NCBI GenBank assembly: GCA_015680685.1
Contig: MNCI01006000.1
Coordinates: 596,271 to 660,270 of the forward strand
Source of the DNA: Gnetum montanum
Taxonomy: Eukaryota; Streptophyta; Gnetopsida; Gnetales; Gnetaceae
Direction: 5' to 3'
Length of the DNA: 64,000 nt
Shown here: positions 57,552 through 64,000 of the stretch, one piece after another
Layout: the number at the start of each line of letters is the position of its first letter
How positions within the stretch are numbered: position 1 is the first letter of the stretch
Made by a program: the position numbers and the translations under genes
Notes under the pieces: generated by a model
Seen by the model: only the letters and a program-made list of their open reading frames with translations
Databases searched by the model: none
Told to the model about the DNA's origin: nothing

Positions 57552-60192
57552 GGGCCTAGGATTAGGAAAGCCGAGCGTAGAGTAGTCTTTTGTAGTGTTA
57601 ATAGATGTATCCTCTTGCTTTTGTTTTTCGGGTGGTGGTTGGCGGTTTTGGTTAAAGCTCTGCCCCTATGTGAGAGGAGCAGTCGGTGGTTTTGGTGCTC
57701 TAATAATGAAAGGTGGCCTATGCGTGGGCACGGACGAGTCCGCGGCTTGGCTACTACTACATGGCTAAGTGACATTCTGAGAAGGTGCACAAATGATGAA
57801 TGGTGGCCTTGAGCTGCCATTGGCTGTCGATGAAGGACTTCCCCCCTATTATGAATTGGTAGGTACATGCAAAACAAAAGGTTGCTTGGGTGGTGCCTTC
57901 CTCTCACTATCCGTACTCACCACATTGATTGTATAGGGTGTGTCATTTGTATTCAACGAATCCTTATACACGTGCAATGCTTGGTTTTTTGGACGCATCG
58001 GACTATTGCCGTCTAGTTTCAAATGACCCTCATCGATCATGCATTGAATGTCATCTTTCAATGCCCAGCAGTAGTATGTGTCGTGACCACACAACTGGTG
58101 GTAGTCACAGAAATGGTCTAGCCTGAAAGATTTTGGAACTGGTGGTTCATTAGGCAGGGCTAAAGAAGGATTCTTCAGTAGTTTACAATGACATCTATGA
58201 CGCTTTAGAGCTTCTTCGGATACTCTTTTGGGTTGCATGTATCCTGACCCTAACAATTGTTTCAACAGTTCTGAATGTTTTACAGGAAGGGCTGTATAAT
58301 TTGAATGATCTTTATGCTCAAAGTTTGGTTTTGGCTGGGGGGAGCCTTCAGGGGCAGCTGTGTCTTGGCTGGTGCTCCCTGCACTAGCTGTGGTCTCAGG
58401 AGGCACTGTAGGTGCCTTCTTGTTCTTGTTCCTCATGCTCTCAGCCAGTGCAGCTACTGTTGTTGTCATCACTTTACCTTTGTCCTTGCCCTTGTTGTGG
58501 GTGTTCTTGTAGGCGACATACGCTGGGTCTTTGCTGAACTCCGTAGCATCTTGGATGCTTCTAATTTGAGCGAAGGCCTAATGTAAGGAGTTGGGGGAAA
58601 GATAATACAGCTTTAACTTAATAAAGTCATTGACTGCTCCTTTGAAGATGGCCAGCAAATGTGAGTCCTTGATTGGCTCACGGATTTCATTCAAAGTAGC
58701 ATTCCAGCACTGTATGAACTTCTGGACTGGTTCGAGAGGATCTTGTTTCACTCCCATAAGTTGATCTAACGTGACTTCCAGATTTAAGTTGTATTTAAAG
58801 CGAGTCAAAAATTGTGTCAGAAGCTCTTCCAAGATTGAAATGGAAGAGTGTGGGAGGGCTCGATACCAATCTAGAGCTTTCCCTATTAGCGACATAGCAA
58901 AGACGTAGATAATCGTGTGAGGCCACTGTTTCAGCAACAAGGATTCGGATCTAAAGGTGACCAAGTGAGCTAATAGGATCATCTTGGTAGAAGTCCATGA
59001 TCTATACAGTGTCTAACCCAGTAGCCTTAAGATGCCTAACCTCCTCGGTGAGGGTTTGAATAAGTAAGAAGGCCTGGTCTAGACCTGTTGATGGAGGTGT
59101 CTATGTAGGAGGAGCAGGGGGCTGACCTGGGAAAGCTGTACCAGGCAGTGGAAATGGTGGTATGGTTTGGCCGATAGATGGTGGGGCGGGGATCCCTGCA
59201 GGAAGGGATACCTGTGAGGACCACCATCCACCGGAATGGGCAGAGAGATTAGCCGCCACTGGCTGTGCGATATAAGGATAGGGATATTGCGAGATCACCT
59301 ACGGAATTTATGTTACGGGTGCCATCGAGGGTTGCACACCATACACCGCAGACTGGTTGTGTTGTGCCGCGGGGTAGGTCCACTGACTCGCGGCAGGCTG
59401 TTGGATAGGTATCTGTGGCTGCACGACGACGGTGATCTGTTGGGTTGGAGGGGGCGGCAGCGATAAGGTCTACATCGGACGAGTGGTGGATATGGTTTGG
59501 GGTTGGATCTGCAGGATGAAATGGGGCACGGCGGATGCTGGAACCACCACCGGAATGCTGAGTATACGTGGTGATGAAACCGCCCCCATCTTGTTGTGGG
59601 GTATTTTCACCTGTAGCTCAGATGGCTACGTAGTGCCTTGCGGAATGATAGGGATGTGCATCTGTGTGGTCATGGCTGGATTTAGCGAGGTGGTCTCTCC
59701 GTTAAAGGGGAATAATGGGTTGACATAAGTATGAGGACTAAGAGTGTGATATGAATGCTCAGACTAGGCTGCAAACTCATCATCTTCTTCCTCCCCATTC
59801 TGGGGTTCTGTCATAGCCCGTGTAGCTTGGCTCTTAGCCATGACCAACTATGTTATAATTTCATGTTGATGTTCGGTCAAAGGAATGATGTCATAAGCTG
59901 TTGGGGTAAAATCCTGGCCCCCTCGATGGATCATCTCGAAATTCCGCTTCGCCTCGATTTCGGCTCGGCTAAGGGCAAGCTTTACCTGGATTTTAATGCA
60001 GATGAAGTTGTATTCTTCAGGGGTCACGACCATGAAAATAGGGTCTTTGCCCTGCAGTCTCAATGACCTACGCGATGGTCGCTGAGGTCCTATTGCACCA
60101 GAAGCTGGTCTAGTGACAGCGATAGGGTTCATAGATGTGGCACCCAAATCAGCGGTGACCATGGCGGTTGTGGTAGTGTATGTGGAATCCAT
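57552..60192 (-). pseudogene. Element C gag
   Basis: Start codon ATG at 60192, about 220 bp after the primer site. The N-terminal domain (60192-59848) has RRSLRLQGKDPIFMVVTPEE. A Pro-rich linker (about 59300-59100, GIPAPPSIGQTIPPFPLPG) follows. The retrotransposon-gag core is at 58982-58578: PHTIIYVFAMSLIGKALDWY, FKYNLNLEVTLDQLMGV, FIQCWNATLNEI and AIFKGAVNDFIKLKLYYL. The C-terminal nucleocapsid-like part (58472-57849) has the knuckle FCDYHQLCGHDTYYC at about 58115-58070. A frame change occurs between the N-terminal part and the core, and a stop at about 57846 separates it from the protease frame. Confidence 0.88.
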
Positions 60193-60410
60193 TGATCAAG
60201 TATATTGATGACAACGTATGACTGGATCTAAACGATGGCTGATAAAAAGATCGCGAATAGGCATTCTGCCCTGTAGGATTCCAAGGGAATCGTTCCTGTG
60301 ATCGATCTACACCACACGATTTTTCGTAAAATTCCCTAGAGGTATTACGTTTACGATTTTGGGTATAAATCGCTAATAGGGCTACTCAAAAAATACGGAT
60401 CGGAGCGTAG

Positions 60411-60434
60411 GCCCTCCTTCTAGCACCAAAAAAC
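60411..60434 (-). other. Element C primer-binding region
   Basis: On the - strand GTTTTT follows the 5' LTR, then TGGTGCTAGAAGGAGGGC (60428-60411). It starts with the TGG expected opposite tRNA CCA, but I do not recognise the tRNA. Confidence 0.6.
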
Positions 60435-62015
60435 TGTAACGACGGAAAATGTCGGCAGCTGGAATACCAAAAAAAATCTGTTTACACAGTCTTACTATGG
60501 ATCTGTGTGAGGGCTTTGCTGGAGAAAACGAATCCGTAGTGCCCTAAACGGTCTTGTCGATCAGACAGGGACTTACTAAATCAATAAACCGATGGGGATT
60601 ATGAATGTTGCATGGAACGATTTGATTCGACGGGTCACAAAATGAGAGAAAAACAATGCAGATGAATTATAACGATGATAATGCTAACACGATAAAAGGA
60701 ATCAGACATGAGAAAAATGAGTGATTGCAAGATCTATGGTTTGACCAAAAAAATGAATATTTTGTATATTCAAGTTACACTGGGGAGACCCCGATTATTT
60801 TGTGTGAAGCAAACACAAAGTAACAAGAAGCAAGAAAACTGTCAAAGTAGAAGTACAGAATGGAGTCCGATCTACCTTGTAGGTCGGAGATGGGATGCAA
60901 GGAATGTCAAGTTCTGACATCTATTGATCAACTGCTTCTGATCAATAGAAACTCACAAACCACACTAGATGATCTCTGGATCTCTGATCTGCTCCTTTTT
61001 CCTTAGGTAGTTTTTGCTTGGAACTGCCGATGATCACCAATGGAGAAATTCGTCTCTTCACCAAAGGGGTAATCGCTCTTGCTGCCAATGCTCAAGAAAA
61101 ATGTCACTTGTCTCTGTGGAAATATGATGCTGCCAAATGATTGCTAGAAATACTACTCTTTCTCTCTATAGCCCTGTGTTCTCTGTCTCTGTCCTTGTGT
61201 CTGTGTCTTCGCTAGCCGACGTACTTATAGGTTTGACAACGTGTGGAGAAGGCATGGTCATGATGACACGTGTTTCAAACTTTTTGAAATGCTGTTGACC
61301 TAACCAACTTCATGTTGAAATCTGTGATTACGCACAATACACTCATTTGCGTACTGTGCATGTGAGTAACAACTGTGCGTTGGATATGTTTCAGCTGACT
61401 TCGGGCTATATTAAGCTCATTCGCAGTGTGTCGCGTCCAAGAGTGTAACAAAGCATGAAGACAATAGATTCAAGCTGCTTTACACTCGTTTACGCCGCCG
61501 TGCGTAGTGAAGCATAAGCAATGATTATTTTGACGATGACTTACGCTGACACACGCTGTGTTGCGTAACGAGCGTAAGGCGGCCAATATGTAAAGAAATA
61601 AAGGTGCTGATCTATTGTGTGTCTTTGGTCTCTCTTTGACATTTTCGACGCTCATTACGCTGCCGTGCGTACAAAGCGTAAACTCGGCCTTGGACAAAAG
61701 ACTTAGCCAAAATATACGAGAAGTTGCATATTACGCTGCTTAAGCCTCCTCACATCCGCTAAAGTAAGTCACCTTCTGATACTAGGCTATGTTCAATAGA
61801 ATCACGCTAAGCGTCATTACGCTATGTCGCGTGATATAGTGTAAAGAGAGAAAACGTAGTAAGGTTGGAAATCTACAAAGGAAAATTGAAATCTTGATGT
61901 CGTGCACCTCCTTTCCTTGCCCTGTCTTGTTCTTCTTCCTAGAATTCTATCATGTACTCTTGCCCGAATCACGAATCTTTGCCTGAGGCTGACTCGCAAT
62001 TTTCATGGTGTTTCA
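60435..62015 (-). repeat. Element C 5' LTR (1581 bp)
   Basis: Near-identical partner of 45407-46989. TATA on the - strand at 61224-61229 (CCTATAAGTAC). Dense TTACGC/GCGTAA words in U3 (61320-61850). Differences from the other LTR are mostly C/T and G/A. Confidence 0.95.
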
Positions 62016-62020
62016 TAGTC

Positions 62021-63162
62021 CATGAACTTAAATCTCATATACTTGAACTTCTAGGGCTAAAAAATGCCTCATAAGCTATTATAGCCTCACTTTCTAGGTA
62101 GAAAAAGTTATGCCATGTCTATATTTGGGCTTGGAAAGGCTGAAAATGCCATGGAAACTACCAAATTTTGATTTTTCATGGATTATATCTTGGCCACGGT
62201 CAAAACTACGTTGGAGCCACTAGCTCCTAGCATTGGAATTTTTGGGTTTTCATTTTTCCAGCAAGGCTAACATGGATCCTAGAAGTCCAATGTGGTTCCA
62301 GCAAGTTTAATGTAGTTCCATGAAGTTAGCATAGTTTTTCAAGGCTAGAGTAGTTTGGTAAAGCTAGTGTAGTTTTCAAAGTATGTTTAATATTTATAGC
62401 ACTTAGCATAGTTTTGATGGCTTAGGTGCATCAAACTTACCAAGAATAAAAACCTACACTAGAAACAATGACCTACCACACCTACAAATCACATCAATTT
62501 TTCACCAATCATGGTAGAAATTTACAACCAAAAATCAACAATCGTATGGCCTATAAAGAAAAATCTTGAACACATTGAATGGTTTCAATCAATTCTACAA
62601 GTTCTAGAACATCTGCAATCTTGAGCACTTGAAACCTTTGGCATTTTTATGAGACATTTCAGAAAATATTACATTTTACATCACCACATAACCCTAGCAT
62701 AGTTTTACCAAGAATACCTTGCATATTTTTGGTAAACCACTACATTTTTTTTGTCACACTAATACCTAGCATAGTTTTTCCATAAGGAAAAACATACCAA
62801 CATTTAAGAAAAAAATCAAATAAAAAACTTTCTCTTTTTATCACCAACATATTGTTGAAAAAAATAAAAGAGTATCTTTCCAAAACCCAAGATATTACCA
62901 ATAGCCATTTTTTTCATATCTAAATTTTCACAAGTGTTGGACATTATAAAGCCCAAAAAAACCTAAACTTCAAAATTTCACAAAATTGGGTTTTAGGTAT
63001 GTACACAAAGCCAATGTAGTTTTTGTTGGCCTAGCTTAGTTTTACAAATCCCAAGTTATTTTTACAAAGCCTAGCTTAGTTTTTGTTGGACCACTGTATT
63101 TTTGTTGATACAAGTTCATGTATTTTCACAAATCAAATGTGTTACCACTAGATCTTACATAC
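62021..63162. other. AT-rich flank with repeated CTAGCATAGTTTT words
   Basis: This is probably the continuation of the D2 intron after element C. gttagcatagtttttc, ctagtgtagttttc, ctagcatagttttacc and cctagcttagttttta recur about nine times in irregular spacing. No gene in the first 1.1 kb. Confidence 0.4.
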
Positions 63163-63960
63163 ATGGCCTCTAGCCAAGATGTGGTTCATGTTTATGACCT
63201 AAAAGACCCTATGGTCATAGAACAAAGATAATCACTTAGGCAAATGAGTAAGAACCTGAACTTTGTGGCCATCAATGAGGAGTTCTAAAACTTCCTATGT
63301 GCTATGATACAAGCAATTTTCCAAATACTAGAATCCAAATATGATGCTAAATGGTTCAGAAAGAAAATTCACAATTTTAGCAATGAAATATTGATAATGA
63401 AGGATCATGCTAAAGTAGGAGGAAAAATTGATTATGTTGGGCCATCTACAATATTTGGCACTCAAATGGAGCAACATACTGAAAAATGCTTGGATATACT
63501 CTATGGTGTCATTTTTGTGTCAATTCATATTCAAAATTTTCCTTTTGGATATCATCCTTTTATGGGTTATGAAGGTACAAATCAAATAGTTGATTTGGTT
63601 TATAACTCTTTTTTGTTAGTTATGGAAGATCACCCAAGCAACTGTTCAAAATCATACACAGGCATGGGAAAGAATATATTCCATCTCCTTATGAAAAAAA
63701 TCTCCCTCATCTACTTTTATGCAAAAATGCTCATACAACTTATAGATGTTGAAAATTTTAGTAAGAAAATTAGCTTGAAGGATTTCCAAAAGATGCAAGA
63801 TGGGTTTGAGGTTGAATTAGAGCCTAACATATTTATCGGGAGTCTTTTTCAACAATTGACTCCCTAAACTACTACTCCTAGTTTAGCATTCCCTCCCTCA
63901 TCTGTGGGACAAGTTCTCCAACCTTCTTCTTCCCCTACCCATCCTACTATGTTTGGATAA
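63163..63960 (+). pseudogene. Unrecognised decayed ORF
   Basis: One frame runs from ATG 63163 to about 63960, with stops at about 63229, 63286, 63865 and 63958; the stretch 63304-63867 is open for 187 codons. Features: MASSQDVVHVYDLKDPMVIE at the start, hydrophobic/aromatic middle ([39 protein letters not shown]), then a Ser/Pro-rich tail (SSVGQVLQPSSSPTHPTMFG). I recognise no family. If 62021 onwards is the D2 intron, this ORF is antisense to D2 pol and upstream of it, the same place the antisense gene has in B and C, but I see no similarity to that gene. Confidence 0.45.
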
Positions 63961-64000
63961 ATGCCCATCATTACTACACACTAGGCATAACACATTTCTT

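Larger units (their letters stand above)
45407..62015 (-). mobile_element. Element C: youngest 16.6 kb Tat-lineage (Ogre-like) Ty3/gypsy element with a spliced antisense gene
   Basis: LTRs are 45407-46989 and 60435-62015, both TGT...CA and nearly identical (2 differences in the first 60 bases). The flanks TAGTT (45402-45406) and TAGTC (62016-62020) are a target duplication with one change. On the - strand: 5' LTR, primer site, gag, protease, intron, RT, RNase H, archaeal-type RNase H, integrase, tandem array, polypurine tract, 3' LTR. The intron holds the + strand antisense gene 52368-56078. Domain order and the second RNase H place it in the Tat lineage. Frames contain a few stops, so it is probably defective but recent. 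Confidence 0.95.

Noticed and set aside
57335-57907. 190-codon - strand frame overlapping gag-protease
   Set aside because: Alternative frame of the gag-protease linker, arginine/histidine-rich from out-of-frame Pro/Thr codons; no support.
1-64000. tRNA, rRNA or other structured RNA genes
   Set aside because: I saw no tRNA A/B box pairs in cloverleaf context and no rRNA-like segments; only primer-binding sites complementary to tRNA ends.

Overview
This is a stretch of a large, repeat-choked land-plant nuclear genome. It holds no intact host gene that I can recognise. Almost everything is Ty3/gypsy LTR retrotransposon sequence, in several age layers, decayed mainly by C-to-T and G-to-A changes (CAA/CAG/CGA to stop, TGG to TAG). 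The element sizes (16.6 and 19.5 kb), the depth of nesting and the scarcity of genes fit a giant plant genome such as a gymnosperm. That placement is a low-confidence inference. A single N (38686) and an N run (50133-50185) show that this is draft assembly.

Layout. (A) 1-4498, + strand: 3' part of a Tat-lineage gypsy element (gag, protease, 3' LTR) that lacks pol; it sits inside D1. (D1) 4499-5453, - strand: reverse-transcriptase fragment. (F) 5454-30673: an LTR element with a tRNA-iMet-type primer site. It carries no retroviral genes but does carry an intronless, decayed copy of a CCR4/Angel/nocturnin-type nuclease gene (28532-29689). F's 5' LTR is split by (B) 5557-25034, + strand, a complete but decayed 19.5 kb Tat element with target duplication GTTGT. 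B in turn holds a solo LTR (S, 14083-15002, target duplication GTGAA). 30674-31600: unassigned sequence with a LINE-like scrap. (E) about 31600-33520: 3' end of another Tat relative, inserted in the integrase of (D2). D2 is a - strand pol at 33521-35321 and 43717-45406, with its probable intron continuing after 62020. D2 is also split by (N) 35322-43716, a non-autonomous element with target duplication GCTAT, a gag and a second long ORF but no pol, and by (C) 45407-62015, - strand, the youngest large element (LTRs nearly identical). 62021-64000: AT-rich sequence with one unrecognised decayed ORF.

Main discovery. In both full-length Tat elements the order on the sense strand is LTR - gag - protease - [intron] - RT - RNase H - archaeal-type RNase H - integrase - tandem array - LTR. 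Inside the protease-RT intron sits a separate gene on the opposite strand, with its own TATA box. In C it is readable as about nine exons, nearly all joined by GT-AG introns in matching phase (52368-56078, + strand). In B its homologue is recognisable almost exon by exon (17177-11723, - strand). Its N-terminal part resembles the FCP1/NIF family of HAD phosphatases without the catalytic aspartates; its C-terminal part is charged and coiled-coil-like. Because the gene is antisense, its introns cannot be spliced out of the element's genomic RNA, which would let an intron-bearing passenger gene survive retrotransposition. Two conserved short tandem arrays lie at the 3' end of this gene and after integrase in both elements.
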